DNA of 64,000 nt, taken from positions 183,206 to 247,205 of the forward strand of contig CAZBPM010000002.1 in NCBI GenBank assembly GCA_964493785.1, read 5' to 3'. This DNA is from Hyphomicrobium_A sp964493785 (lineage in GTDB: Bacteria > Pseudomonadota > Alphaproteobacteria > Rhizobiales > Hyphomicrobiaceae). The translations under genes were made by a program, and so were the position numbers. Each line of letters starts with the position of its first letter. Position 1 is the stretch's first letter. Positions 11,868 to 21,685 of the stretch are shown here, one piece after another. The notes below the pieces were generated by a model that had not been told where the DNA came from, ran no database searches, and saw only the letters and a program-made list of their open reading frames with translations.

Positions 11868-11905
11868 ACGAAGGCCGCTGCGTTGTGCGCCGCAGCGGCC
11901 TTCGT
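11868..11905 (-). terminator. Perfect 15-bp hairpin at the 3' end of the RTX protease gene
   Basis: ACGAAGGCCGCTGCG (11868-11882), an 8-base loop, then its exact reverse complement (11891-11905). It begins two bases beyond the stop of the leftward RTX gene (11908-11910). There is no T-run on either side. Being symmetric, it could act for both converging transcripts. Confidence 0.7.
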
Positions 11906-11907
11906 CG

Positions 11908-14900
11908 CTAGATGACGTAGAAGTCCTTGTAGGTGAGTGCGAGGTTGGCATCGAGTTCGGCGAACTGGATCTGCTCGCCCGCTCCGCTGCCGTCGGCGTC
12001 GAAGTACAACGCGCCCGTATCCTTGTCGTAGATGATGCGGTCGGATGCATCGTGCGCTGCCGTGCCCGCGAAGAACGCGCCGCTCGACAGGTTGCCATCC
12101 TTGCCGACGCCCACGAAGAAGGCGTTGTCGAGCCAGATGGTGTCGTCCTTCACGTTGAAGTCGGCGATGGTATCGACATTGCCGTTGCCGAGGGCGGTGT
12201 TGAAGACGAACGCGTCCTTTCCGGCACCGCCGGTCAGCAGGTTGGCCGCCTCGTTGCCGCCGATGCGGTTGTCCTTGGTGTTGCCGGTGGCGCTCACCTC
12301 GTCGGTGCCCGCCAGGTAGAGACGCTCCTGCGAGGACCCCAGCGTGTAGTTCACTGAAGCGTAGATGGTGTCGGTGCCCTGGCTGGAGCTCTCCGTCACC
12401 ACGTCGCCCAGATCGTCGACGTAGTAGACGTCGTTCCCGCTGTTACCCCACATCTGGTCGGCATCGGCGCCGCCATCGAGGATGTCGTCGCCGCTGCCGC
12501 CGTAGAGCTTGTCGTTGCCCGACCCGCCGTACAGCTTGTCGTTGCCGGCATCGCCGTAGATGGTGTCGGTGCCGCCACCGCCGTAGATCGTGTCGTTACC
12601 GTCACCGCCCTTGAGGACGTTGCTGCCGTCGTTGCCGGTGATGACGTTGTTCTTGCTGTTGCCGGTGCCGTCGATGTCGCCGCCACCGGTCAAGGTGAGG
12701 TTCTCGACGTGATTGCCGAGCTTGTAGCTCACCGAGGACATCACGGTGTCGAGGCCACCGCCGGAGACTTCCGTCACCTTGTCGCCGATGCTGTCGACGA
12801 CGTAGGTGTCGTTGCCCTTGCCGCCGCGCATGTCGTCGTCGCCGCCGTTGCCGACGATGACGTCGTCGCCGGAGGTGCCGTTGATGCGCTCACCCGAGGG
12901 CGTGCCGCGGATGACGCCGTAGCCGGCGACGTCCTCGACATCGAGGGTGTAGGTGTTGCTGACCGCATCGGGTGAGCCGGCGAGGTCGTCGTCGTCGACC
13001 GCGACGGCGAACTCGAGTTCTGCCGCCGTTGCTGCGTCGAGCAGCACGCCGGCCTTGAGGAACAGCGCCATGCCGATGATCTGGAACATGGCGGCGTCGC
13101 GACCCGTCACCGACAGGCGGTTGGTGCCGATGCCGTCGTCGGTGACGACGATGTCGGCGATCTTGATCGGCTGGGCGGTGGACGCGTTCTCCTTCAGATT
13201 GGGGAGAAGGTTCTCGAGGACGACGGTGGGAGCGCCGTTCTCGTTCGGGTCGTCCTCGACGCCAATGGTGAATGTCTTCTCGAAGGTGTGCCCGTCGCCG
13301 TCGGTCACCTTGACCTTCACTTCGTGAGACGTCGCAGTCTCATAGTCGAGCGTGGCGCCGGCCTTAACGACCAGCTTGTCGCCGTCGATCGCAAACGGGC
13401 TGCTGCCGCCGTCGACCAGCTCGTAGGTGAACGTTTCGCTTCCGCGCAGTGTCGATTTGTCGGTGGTGGTGAGGGTTCCGACCACGGCACCCGCTGTAGA
13501 ATTCTCCGCGACGACGGTCGCAGACAATGCCATGTCCGTCGGCGCGATCAGATCCCACGTATTGAGGATGGTACCGTCCGCAAACTTCAGATACTCAACC
13601 GCGTATTCGTACTTGTTGTTGTCTATGCGCACCTCTTCGCCATATGCGACGAAGTCGATGCCATCGTAACCAGTCCCATCAGGCGCACTGCGCTTGTCCC
13701 GGATGGTGAAGGCGTCGATGTAGTCCTTCGCCCAGACGATCTCGTAGTCGCTGGCGTTGCCCGAAAATTCCGCGGTGTCATTCCCGGTCCCGCCGATAAG
13801 GATATCGCTGCCGCCGTTTCCACGGAGAACGTCATCGCCACCCAGTCCGGAGAAGACATCGTTGAACGCGCCGCCATACAGCGTGTCGTTGCCATCTGAG
13901 CCATAACCCGTTTCAGGGTTCCAGTCGGTCACCGCGATCGTAAACGTCTTTTCAAAAGTCAACCCGTCCAGATCGGTGACGAGAACCGTGATGGTGTGCG
14001 AATTTCGCTGTTCGAAGTCCAAGAGGGTACTGCTGGCGACGCGCAGCTCGTTGCCGACGATGGCAAACCTGCCGTCGGCGTCATCGACGAGCGTAAAGGT
14101 TGCAGCGTCGCCGGGAGCGTCGGTTGCGGTGAGCCTGCCGACCACAGTCCCGATCTGGGTGAGTTCGCGTACAGTCGGAGTCGTCAGGTGGATGTCCGTC
14201 GGCGCGGTCGGATTGACCGAACGCTTGCCGTCGGAGAACTGATAGTATTCGACGTTGGTCAGCGTGTCCGTGCCGTCGCCGCCCGGTCCGCGAGTATCGA
14301 CGACTGTCACGACGCCGTTCACCTCGCCGATATCATAGTCGGCGAAGGCGCCCGAGAACACTACGGTATCGCCGCCGTCGCCGCCGTCGATAGCGTTGTT
14401 GCCCGCGTTGCCGGTCAGCAGATTATTGCCAGCATTGCCCGTAATGTTCAGACCGAGAGTACCCGTCAGCGTCGCATTCTCGACGTTGGCGAACGCACTG
14501 ATATCGACGCTATGGGTTTCTGACCGGACGGTATCCGTGCCGCCATCCGCCAGCTCGACGATGGTGTCTCCGGCACTTCCCGCATTGACGATGTAAGTAT
14601 CGTTGCCTGCGCCGCCGTTGAGTGTATCGTTACCAGCCCCGCCTTCGAAGATGTCATCACCCTTGCCACCGATAAAAGTGACGTTATCAGAGCTTTGAGC
14701 CTTGGCAATGACGGCACCAAGCGCGCCTGTGGCATTCACGCCAGAAGCATCTAGGCGCGTCACGTTTGCGATGCTGGATCCGGGAACAGTGAAGTCCCAG
14801 CCTGTGTCGCCCGAGAGTGTCACTGTCGTTGCTGCGCCGAGATCGAGGGCTTGCCCGAACGCGTCGCTTTTCGAGAGCGGGTAGGGCTGTGAGTTGTTCG

Positions 14901-17900
14901 GGTAGGCCGGATGGCGCGAGAAATCATCACGGATGTCTGTCGTGATATTGACCACCGTCGCGTCGGTGACATGGATGGTGCCGGATCCAAGGTCGTAATT
15001 CGGACGCTCCGCCTCGGGCCCGTAATAGTCGTAGCCGGATGCGCGATCGACGAAGGCAAGATCGAGCCCCCCCGCCGAGCCATTGAGGATGACGTCTCCA
15101 AAGTTGTTCGCACCAGCAAACGACTTGATGATCACCTTGGAGCCGTCGACCAGGTCGACGGCATTTTCACCGGCGCCGCCGAGAGAACCACCGATCACTA
15201 CGGTCGTGATGTCTACGAACTTCGAGGCGTCGACCGAGTGGTCTTGTGAGGTCACATCAAGCTGCACGACTTCGAAGTTCGAGATCTTGGTGAGATCGAG
15301 GACGATGGCTTCCGCCACGCCGAACGTCATGCGGATGACGTCGCCGTCGCCGCCTCCACCGTCAATCGATCCACCTTGGAAGGCATCCGAACCAAGAATC
15401 CAGGCCTCATCGTTTTCGCCGCCAAGATTGATCGTGCCGCGCAAGCCGAGCCCGGCGTTCGTCGTCGCGTCAGCACCTTCAGTGCCATCGTTGCCCGCGT
15501 TGACAGCGCCGATATTGCCGAACCGAACCCAATCGCGGCCTTGGTCCTCGTAGCCGATATACTGGAACTCGTCGCTACCCCCGCCGATCGCAAGGACGGA
15601 GTCATCCAGCGGCGTGAGGATGCTAATGATGCCAGCATTCGGGACATACCAGAAGTTCTGAAAGGTTCCCGTCGTTTCGTAGACGTCTCTGTAAGCCGAC
15701 CTCAGATCGATCGTGGTGACGTCGGGAATGTCCCAACGGATCGCGACGTCATGAAAACTGTTCTCGAAAATTCTGAGCGTCTCGGCCGAATGGAACGAGA
15801 AGTTCGTGTCGTTGACGCCCGCCGTTCCGACGGCCGGCCGTGAGAAGATCGCGTTTTCATACGCTCCCTCGTACAAGAACCGGAGCGATACACTCGTCGC
15901 GGTGTCGTCCGAGATTTTCTCGTTGGCGTCGAGGCGAAGCGAGTTGGTCGTAATGGCTAGATCGCGTGTTCCCGCTGCGGCGTTGACTGTGATGGAGCCG
16001 CTGACATTGGCGAGGTCCAGTCTTTCCAATCTGTCGGAATTGATCGTGGAAGTACCGTTCACCTCGCGCAGACGTACGGTATCCAGCCGATCCTGCGATG
16101 CCGCATCAGTAATTGTGACGTTGCCGGCACCTGCGACGACCGCGGTTGTCTCCCATCCGTTTGTCGCGAGCGTGACGGGTGTGCCAGCGTTCACATACTG
16201 CTCGTTCCAAGCAAGCGTGCCTAGATCGCCGCCGCGAACGAATAATGGGCGAGCAACCAGATCAATCTCTTGGTCTTTGAAGATGAGCTTCTCGATCCCG
16301 TCGTAGTCGAATGCCGTGATGTCTTGATCGGCAACTGCGTCACCGACCGTTATGTTGCGGACTTCGATGCCGGAATAGGTCCCAAAGAACATCCAATTGC
16401 CGATACCTGAAATTTGATAGTCGGCGAAATTGCCTTCAAAGACGATGACGTCGTAACCCTTTTCATCGCCTACATCACCACTGTTAACAACGTTCTCAAT
16501 CCCTCTGCCGACGATGAATGTGTCGTTGCCGAGGCCGCCCCAAAAAATATCGCTGCCTTCGCCGCCATCGAGATAATCATCGCCGTCGTCACCTTGGAGG
16601 ACATCACTGCCTGCGCCTCCGTAGAGACGATCGTTGCCTGCCCCGCCTCCAAGGCCGTCGTCCCCGTCGTAACCGTAAGCAATATCGTCGCCGTCATCGC
16701 CGGAAAGGCTGTCGCCGCCGGCTCCGCCGAAGTTCGTGAACTGGTTATAAAGCAGGTTCTGCTGATTGCTGCCGTAAAGCGTGTCGTTTCCTTCGCCGCC
16801 CCACATCCAGTCGCCGCCGTTGAATGGCGATGTGCCGCCGCGAAGAATGTCGTCGCCTGCCCCACCGTCGATCTGGTCAACGCCCTCGCCCCCGTCGATG
16901 ATGTCATTGCCATCACCGCCCGAGATCGTGTCATTGCCTGCAAGGCCGTTGATGACTTCGTCGCCAGCCTTGCCAAAGATTTCGTCGTCGTACTGCGTGC
17001 CGTTGATCGGCGTACCGGTGCCCAGCAGGTTCTCTGTATCGGTCGAAGTCGATGTCGTGGCGGCGTCGTCTTGAACACGATCCGTGCCCGAGCCAACGAC
17101 AACCGTGTCAGTCATGTCGACGACTTTGAAGTCGTTGAAGCTCAGCGTCGGGTGAGTGAGGTAAACGTCTGTGAGTTGGGCGAATTTGATCTGGTCGGCG
17201 CCACCCAGGCCGTCGGCATCGTAGAACAGCGCGCCGGTCGCGGCGTCGTAGATGACGCGGTCGAGGGAATCGGTCGCTGCGGCGCCGATGGTGAAGTAAA
17301 CGGAGTCGAGATCCCCCAGGGCCAGACCGGTGAAAATCGAGACGTCGAGCCAGATCTTGTCCGACGACGTTTCCCAATCTGTGATGAGATCGACATTGGT
17401 CGCGGCGTTGAGCGCTCGGTCGAAGAGAAAGACGTCGTTGCCTGAGCCGCCTTTGAGCGTGTCGTTGCCGGCGCCTCCCGAAAGCAGATCGTCGCCCGAT
17501 CCAGTCCAGATCGTGTCGTCGCCGCGCATGCCATAGATTTTGTTGGCGCCCAGCGTTCCCGTGATGTCGTCATTTCCGTCGCCTCCCACCGCGTTTTCAA
17601 TGGCCGCTGAGGGATTAATTGAAAGGAACCTTGTGCCTCCAACCATCGACACGTTTCCGGGCATCATGCGAACCAAAAGGTTGCCCGTCATGGCCGACAT
17701 GTCGAGCCAGTCTTCGCCGCCATCCGTGTCCTCGAGGCTCATGCGCGACGAGTCGCGGGCGAGCGCAGTCAGCACCTCGTTGGTGTAGTGATAGACATCG
17801 TCGCTGAAATTGTGCGAGCCGTCGGCAGTGTCAGTGCCATGCAGGGTGATAGATGCGGAGTTGACGGTGCCTTCGTCCTCCAGCCAGCGGTCGACGATGC

Positions 17901-19545
17901 GAATAGTCCATTCACCCGCGCCGTTCTCGCCGCGAAAACCGTTGGCGCCGAAATTGAGAACGGCGTCCGTCTGGCCATTGAAATATTGCAGCTCGTAGCG
18001 GAAATCGACGAGCGAGGATACGGTGCCGTCCGGGGACACGAGGTAGATCTCGAGGTCGTCGAGTTTCGTATGCGAGAGATCGATGGAAATATCGACGAAA
18101 TCGACGAGGAAGTCCGGGCCGCCGAACTGGAAATGGATCTCCGTGGTCTTGCCATCCAACAACGCAACGCTTTGCGTCATGCTTTGCGAGAAGGAGCTTT
18201 CGTTCGCGGTTGTGTGGGGACCGTTGAAAAGGCTCCAGACCTCGGCCATGCGCACAGCATTAAAGGCATCGACGGCACCGAAGCCATAATCCTCCGAGTA
18301 GTGTAGGCCGCCGCCGTTCCAGTTGTCGGCGCCATTGTATTTCCAAGTATTGTTCTCGTTGTGGAGGCGGATGCCGCCGACGCCGCTGCCGACTTCATGC
18401 GCGGAATAGGCAAGGATGTTCTGGACGTCGCGCCAACCGAGGTGCTCGTTGGCGTCAAGCATTAGGGCGACAACGCCGGATACGATCGGCGTTGCACCTG
18501 ATGTACCACCGAAAGAGTTGGTGTAGTCGGTGTCGGGAAGGCCATCGTAGCCGTTGGGGAAGCCGCCGAGAAGATCAGTGGTGACCAGCCCTTTGTTGAT
18601 CGCTCCAAGGAAGAAATCGGTCAGGCCGCTCGACGGGGCGGAAACGAGAATGTTGGAGCCGTAGCTCGAGTAGTAGGACGCTTCGCCAAGGTCGTCATAG
18701 GCACCCACGATGACCGTTGCGCGCGTGATGCCGCTGCCGTCGCCGTTGCTGTTCTGGTCCGCGTTGCCAGCGGCTTTCACAACGATCGTGCCAAGCCCGT
18801 CGCGTCCGACCTCAAGCGCGTTGAGCCATAGGTCGATGAGACTGTCGTCCATCGCGGTCGTGACACCGTCCTGCCAGAAGCCCGGGAACTTGCCCCAGCT
18901 GTGATTCACGACATCGAAGTTCGCGGTCTGCGCCACGGCCTCAAGGAAGCCACCGTAGTAGCCGTTGATGTCGGCAAGGCCCGAGAAGATGTTGACTCCG
19001 GTAAGCGACGCGCCCCAGGCCACACCGACCGTGCCTATTCCATTGTTGGCCGAAGCGATGAGACCGGCCACGGCCGTGCCGTGTGGTGATGGGTAACCGC
19101 TCGGAGTGCCACCAATGTTTGTTGAAAAAAGCGGGTCAATAAGTTCCCCCGCCACGTAGACTTGTAGCGAAGGGTCGTAGTTCGCGGCCAAGTCTGGGTG
19201 TGTGTACTGCAGACCGTCGTCATAAACGCCGACGTGCACGCCGGCGCCGGAGTACTCCTCCCAGATCTTTTCGATGTCGCCCATATAGTCGAAGTGCCAC
19301 TGCGCGTCGTAGAGATCGTCGTTTGCGGGATCGGTGTCGCTGGGCGACGGAACGTCCATGACGCCATTCTGCAGGAATGCCACCTGGGCACGCCACGCGA
19401 GCAGGCTCTCAGCCGAGCCGGGCGCAAACTTGGCCCAAGCGTCGAGCCCAGGCGCCGGCATCGTCGTGTAGCGTGGCGTAAGGATGAGGTGCGTATCGGT
19501 CTCGTCGAGCACCAGGTGATCGGTCTCATTGTTATCGAGTGACAT
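11908..19545 (-). CDS. Giant secreted kexin-like S8 protease with P-domain, cadherin-like and RTX calcium-binding repeats
   Basis: A 2545-residue secreted protein. Residues about 90-440 form a subtilisin/kexin protease with D109 (VYDDGL), H155 (SPHGTAVAG) and S349 (FGGTSGATP); N261 (AAGN) is the probable oxyanion residue. A proprotein-convertase P-domain follows at about 455-575. Then come several blocks of RTX nonapeptides (GGxGxDxLx) separated by long beta-rich stretches and at least two cadherin-like units (for example PTDIHLTTPTVREL). The C-terminus (DFNVKDDTIWLDN through LTYKDFYVI) resembles type I secretion signal regions. There is no N-terminal signal peptide, as expected for type I export. 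RBS GGGAGGAAAGACGA precedes the ATG. The PrtD/HlyD exporter at 29.9-33.0 kb is the natural exporter. Role (adhesin, surface protease, or processing of other surface proteins) is unknown. Confidence 0.9.
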   Translation of the reverse strand: MSLDNNETDHLVLDETDTHLILTPRYTTMPAPGLDAWAKFAPGSAESLLAWRAQVAFLQNGVMDVPSPSDTDPANDDLYDAQWHFDYMGDIEKIWEEYSGAGVHVGVYDDGLQYTHPDLAANYDPSLQVYVAGELIDPLFSTNIGGTPSGYPSPHGTAVAGLIASANNGIGTVGVAWGASLTGVNIFSGLADINGYYGGFLEAVAQTANFDVVNHSWGKFPGFWQDGVTTAMDDSLIDLWLNALEVGRDGLGTIVVKAAGNADQNSNGDGSGITRATVIVGAYDDLGEASYYSSYGSNILVSAPSSGLTDFFLGAINKGLVTTDLLGGFPNGYDGLPDTDYTNSFGGTSGATPIVSGVVALMLDANEHLGWRDVQNILAYSAHEVGSGVGGIRLHNENNTWKYNGADNWNGGGLHYSEDYGFGAVDAFNAVRMAEVWSLFNGPHTTANESSFSQSMTQSVALLDGKTTEIHFQFGGPDFLVDFVDISIDLSHTKLDDLEIYLVSPDGTVSSLVDFRYELQYFNGQTDAVLNFGANGFRGENGAGEWTIRIVDRWLEDEGTVNSASITLHGTDTADGSHNFSDDVYHYTNEVLTALARDSSRMSLEDTDGGEDWLDMSAMTGNLLVRMMPGNVSMVGGTRFLSINPSAAIENAVGGDGNDDITGTLGANKIYGMRGDDTIWTGSGDDLLSGGAGNDTLKGGSGNDVFLFDRALNAATNVDLITDWETSSDKIWLDVSIFTGLALGDLDSVYFTIGAAATDSLDRVIYDAATGALFYDADGLGGADQIKFAQLTDVYLTHPTLSFNDFKVVDMTDTVVVGSGTDRVQDDAATTSTSTDTENLLGTGTPINGTQYDDEIFGKAGDEVINGLAGNDTISGGDGNDIIDGGEGVDQIDGGAGDDILRGGTSPFNGGDWMWGGEGNDTLYGSNQQNLLYNQFTNFGGAGGDSLSGDDGDDIAYGYDGDDGLGGGAGNDRLYGGAGSDVLQGDDGDDYLDGGEGSDIFWGGLGNDTFIVGRGIENVVNSGDVGDEKGYDVIVFEGNFADYQISGIGNWMFFGTYSGIEVRNITVGDAVADQDITAFDYDGIEKLIFKDQEIDLVARPLFVRGGDLGTLAWNEQYVNAGTPVTLATNGWETTAVVAGAGNVTITDAASQDRLDTVRLREVNGTSTINSDRLERLDLANVSGSITVNAAAGTRDLAITTNSLRLDANEKISDDTATSVSLRFLYEGAYENAIFSRPAVGTAGVNDTNFSFHSAETLRIFENSFHDVAIRWDIPDVTTIDLRSAYRDVYETTGTFQNFWYVPNAGIISILTPLDDSVLAIGGGSDEFQYIGYEDQGRDWVRFGNIGAVNAGNDGTEGADATTNAGLGLRGTINLGGENDEAWILGSDAFQGGSIDGGGGDGDVIRMTFGVAEAIVLDLTKISNFEVVQLDVTSQDHSVDASKFVDITTVVIGGSLGGAGENAVDLVDGSKVIIKSFAGANNFGDVILNGSAGGLDLAFVDRASGYDYYGPEAERPNYDLGSGTIHVTDATVVNITTDIRDDFSRHPAYPNNSQPYPLSKSDAFGQALDLGAATTVTLSGDTGWDFTVPGSSIANVTRLDASGVNATGALGAVIAKAQSSDNVTFIGGKGDDIFEGGAGNDTLNGGAGNDTYIVNAGSAGDTIVELADGGTDTVRSETHSVDISAFANVENATLTGTLGLNITGNAGNNLLTGNAGNNAIDGGDGGDTVVFSGAFADYDIGEVNGVVTVVDTRGPGGDGTDTLTNVEYYQFSDGKRSVNPTAPTDIHLTTPTVRELTQIGTVVGRLTATDAPGDAATFTLVDDADGRFAIVGNELRVASSTLLDFEQRNSHTITVLVTDLDGLTFEKTFTIAVTDWNPETGYGSDGNDTLYGGAFNDVFSGLGGDDVLRGNGGSDILIGGTGNDTAEFSGNASDYEIVWAKDYIDAFTIRDKRSAPDGTGYDGIDFVAYGEEVRIDNNKYEYAVEYLKFADGTILNTWDLIAPTDMALSATVVAENSTAGAVVGTLTTTDKSTLRGSETFTYELVDGGSSPFAIDGDKLVVKAGATLDYETATSHEVKVKVTDGDGHTFEKTFTIGVEDDPNENGAPTVVLENLLPNLKENASTAQPIKIADIVVTDDGIGTNRLSVTGRDAAMFQIIGMALFLKAGVLLDAATAAELEFAVAVDDDDLAGSPDAVSNTYTLDVEDVAGYGVIRGTPSGERINGTSGDDVIVGNGGDDDMRGGKGNDTYVVDSIGDKVTEVSGGGLDTVMSSVSYKLGNHVENLTLTGGGDIDGTGNSKNNVITGNDGSNVLKGGDGNDTIYGGGGTDTIYGDAGNDKLYGGSGNDKLYGGSGDDILDGGADADQMWGNSGNDVYYVDDLGDVVTESSSQGTDTIYASVNYTLGSSQERLYLAGTDEVSATGNTKDNRIGGNEAANLLTGGAGKDAFVFNTALGNGNVDTIADFNVKDDTIWLDNAFFVGVGKDGNLSSGAFFAGTAAHDASDRIIYDKDTGALYFDADGSGAGEQIQFAELDANLALTYKDFYVI
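12396..12900 (-). repeat. C-terminal RTX nonapeptide repeat block
   Basis: DNA encoding tandem GGxGNDxLx-type repeats (for example GGDGNDTIYGGGGTDTIYG) near residues 2215-2380 of the protease. Each pair of turns binds Ca2+ in the known RTX fold. The repetition shows in the DNA as recurrent GCCGCCGTAGA and TCGTTGCC strings. Confidence 0.85.
16500..16990 (-). repeat. Central RTX nonapeptide repeat block
   Basis: Encodes about 160 residues of RTX repeats (GLAGNDTISGGDGNDIIDGG and similar) in the middle of the protease, interrupted by one longer non-repeat loop (NNQ-rich, around SNQQNLLYNQF). Smaller blocks of the same kind lie near 17.4-17.6, 14.4-14.7 and 13.8-13.9 kb. Confidence 0.85.
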
Positions 19546-20489
19546 TCGTCTTTCCTCCCGGTGGGCCTTTGCGGCCGATTTTTGTTAAGCGGCAAGGCGA
19601 GCCGCCATGGTCGCGTCACGCCATTGGCGTCCGCGCTAGATGCGTGAAGTTGTCGGTGTGGGACTGCATCGGGCGAGCGACGCCGCTACGTCCAAACCTG
19701 CCTTTGGAGCGCGATGCGCATGGGGTTCCCTCCCGATGTGTGCGCAGCTGTCGTGCAGCGCGCTTATTGTTTCTTTGAACGGCCCTCAATCCAAATCATT
19801 ACCTGCACCACCCCTGTCGAATGCAATACCAACTTCACTGCATGCAAAGACATCTGCCAAACCTTCCTGCTTGTTGCCGGGCAATTTCTGCGTCGCCTCT
19901 CGGGATGGGTCGGGATGCTTGGATGTATCGTGCAGCGCTTCCGATGGGAGAGCGATCGGACGAAGTTGACGCCGGAGACGCCGGCGATCGCTTACCACCT
20001 AGTCTCCGCTGCAACCGAAGGTGCCCTCGCCGGATGATCGCGAGGGTCGGAGTGCGGCATTCTGTATTCCCGCTCATAATGATTTGTTTTTGCAACGGCT
20101 CTGCCGCAATGAGCCCTGCGCTTTCCCGCACCGGCGCGGCAATGTTCCCGCTGCGGCCCGGGAGGCCGTGGCAGATGTGAGCGGGCGGCGGCAATTAAGC
20201 TTGCAGGACCAATTGCCTATCAGCGGTAATGACAATATTGCGACGGCCGTCCAATGGCCAACAAACGAGCGCGGGTACCCGCGCCATTCGGGGGAAGCGT
20301 TGAACAATGGGGACATCATAGAGGCAAGATAGCTGCCTCGGCGTGGCACACAGTGCGACGGCGCAATTCGATCACCCACTGAACGTTTTCACTCGGCCGC
20401 TCGAGACGCGGCGCCGAGAACGCCGGCGGCTTGCCTGCATTTCCGCGCCACCGCGGCCAACGCGGGGCGATGCAAGGGAGGACTAAGAA
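19546..20489. other. Divergent regulatory region between the RTX protease and the small peptide/glycosyltransferase unit
   Basis: A 944-base region with no supported gene. It must hold the promoter of the leftward RTX gene and probably that of the rightward peptide gene. I noted one weak stem (CCCTCGC 20024-20030 with GCGAGGG 20040-20046) and one imperfect match to the xox-locus operator pattern (TGGGG-TTCCC-TCCCG, 19721-19735). Neither is compelling. Its length is unusual for this gene-dense window, so a small RNA or long leader is possible. Confidence 0.5.
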
Positions 20490-20579
20490 ATGTCACTCAG
20501 CTCCAACGACCTCAACGGCCTTTTTGGATCGATGGACCTGTCGGTCTCCTCGTCTCGTCCGTTCCAAAGCGGGGGGTGA
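20490..20579 (+). CDS. 29-residue peptide, translationally coupled to the following glycosyltransferase
   Basis: A short frame preceded by a strong RBS (GGGAGGACTAAGAA-ATG). The peptide starts MSLSSNDLNGLFGSMDL, is rich in serine, and ends RPFQSGG. Its TGA (20577-20579) lies five bases before the glycosyltransferase ATG at 20585, and also overlaps an alternative GTG start at 20576. The RBS and first three codons (ATGTCACTC) are identical to those of the RTX protease gene at 19545, whose protein starts MSLDNNE. It may be a leader that couples translation, a remnant of a duplicated RTX gene start, or a true small secreted or modified peptide. No family recognised. Confidence 0.5.
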   Translation: MSLSSNDLNGLFGSMDLSVSSSRPFQSGG

Positions 20580-20584
20580 AAGAC

Positions 20585-21685
20585 ATGGCGCTTCTCAGTG
20601 TTCTCATTCCCGTCCGTAATCAGGAACGCTACGTCGAAATCGCAATCCGGAGCGTCCTAAGCCAATCCTATCGGGACTTCGTCCTCCTGATCATGGACGA
20701 TGGCTCTTCAGACGCTACACCCGAGATCCTGAAGCGTTACGCGGCTCAGGACGACAGGGTCAAAATCTTCCTTCGCCCGCCACGCGGGCTCCCGACGACC
20801 AGAAATAGTCTTCTGCGGCTTGCTCAGACGCCTCTCGTTGCATGGCTAGACTCTGATGACGTAGCGATGCCGGAGCGACTTGGACTGCAAGTCGCGGCCA
20901 TGACTCGCGATCCCGCGCTTTGGCTTCTCGGAACCGCATTGGCCAGCATTGACGCCGAGGGGAACATCGCCAAGCAGGCCAACACGCTCACTGGCCCTGA
21001 CGTAGCTCGCCAGATGCTTCAGGGCTGCAAGGTCGCGCAAACCTCGTGCATCATGAGGCGCGAGCCTGTGCTTGCCATCGGAGGCTACCGGCCCGCGTTC
21101 GACTGGTCTCAGGATTATGACCTTTTTCTACGCATCAGCGAACGCGGAAAGATCGACAACCTCGACTATGTCGGTGTTCATTACCGCAATCACGGTAACT
21201 CGATAACCAACAGGAACAAGCTGATGCAGAACTTGCTCGCGGATCTAGCGCGGGCAAGCCACAAATTGCGGATGTCGTCGCGACCTGATCCGACAGATCT
21301 GCTCACACGGTGCCCTGATCTTTTCAACGACCCCGTTCTGGACGAACTGCTTGGTGAGCAAGTCAACATCTACCGTGCGATCCATCTCGCCTCGAACAGT
21401 CCGGGCGATTGCTCTGAGGCTCTGGAACTGCTGCTGCGAAACCAACCTAGCCGCAGACTGCAGCGGCAATACCAGGACGCGCTCCTAAAATTGCTGACGG
21501 AACGACGCTTCGATGCGTTGAGCGCACGCGCTCTTTGGCGCGCGGCCACATTGGGCCCGGGGCGCGTCGTGCGCCGCTTGGCGACCTTACAGAGTTGGGC
21601 GGGCGCGGATGCCGAAGGCGCCGAAGCGCGCAGTAGTAGCAATCCTATTCCCAGGTCAAGGCTTCCCGGACACGCTCGTCACTGA
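20585..21685 (+). CDS. Family 2 glycosyltransferase
   Basis: GT-A glycosyltransferase of 366 residues, cytoplasmic, inverting family 2. The N-terminal half (from about residue 2) carries SVLIPVRNQERYVEIAIRSV, the metal-binding region WLDSDDVAMP, and a later acceptor-region motif FDWSQDYDLF. The C-terminal third is helical and unassigned. Start chosen at ATG 20585 just after the small peptide stop; GTG 20576 would add three residues. It faces a second glycosyltransferase head-to-tail, with the 3' ends overlapping by 41 bases. Probably part of the same glycan or glycoprotein pathway as the leftward genes that follow; donor and acceptor unknown. Confidence 0.85.
   Translation: MALLSVLIPVRNQERYVEIAIRSVLSQSYRDFVLLIMDDGSSDATPEILKRYAAQDDRVKIFLRPPRGLPTTRNSLLRLAQTPLVAWLDSDDVAMPERLGLQVAAMTRDPALWLLGTALASIDAEGNIAKQANTLTGPDVARQMLQGCKVAQTSCIMRREPVLAIGGYRPAFDWSQDYDLFLRISERGKIDNLDYVGVHYRNHGNSITNRNKLMQNLLADLARASHKLRMSSRPDPTDLLTRCPDLFNDPVLDELLGEQVNIYRAIHLASNSPGDCSEALELLLRNQPSRRLQRQYQDALLKLLTERRFDALSARALWRAATLGPGRVVRRLATLQSWAGADAEGAEARSSSNPIPRSRLPGHARH

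Noticed and set aside
12396..12900. CRISPR-like array suggested by repeated GC-rich strings
   Set aside because: The repeats are in-frame codons for RTX nonapeptides with no constant repeat and unique-spacer structure.
16414..17445. Open frames opposite the RTX protease gene
   Set aside because: The repeated GGxGxDxLx codons read backward give Val/Ala/Ile-rich repeats; this is a mirror of the RTX repeats, not a gene.
19721..19735. TGGGG-TTCCC-TCCCG upstream of the RTX gene as a member of the operator set
   Set aside because: One mismatch in the left half and a GC-rich spacer unlike most others; distant from any methanol gene. Could be chance.
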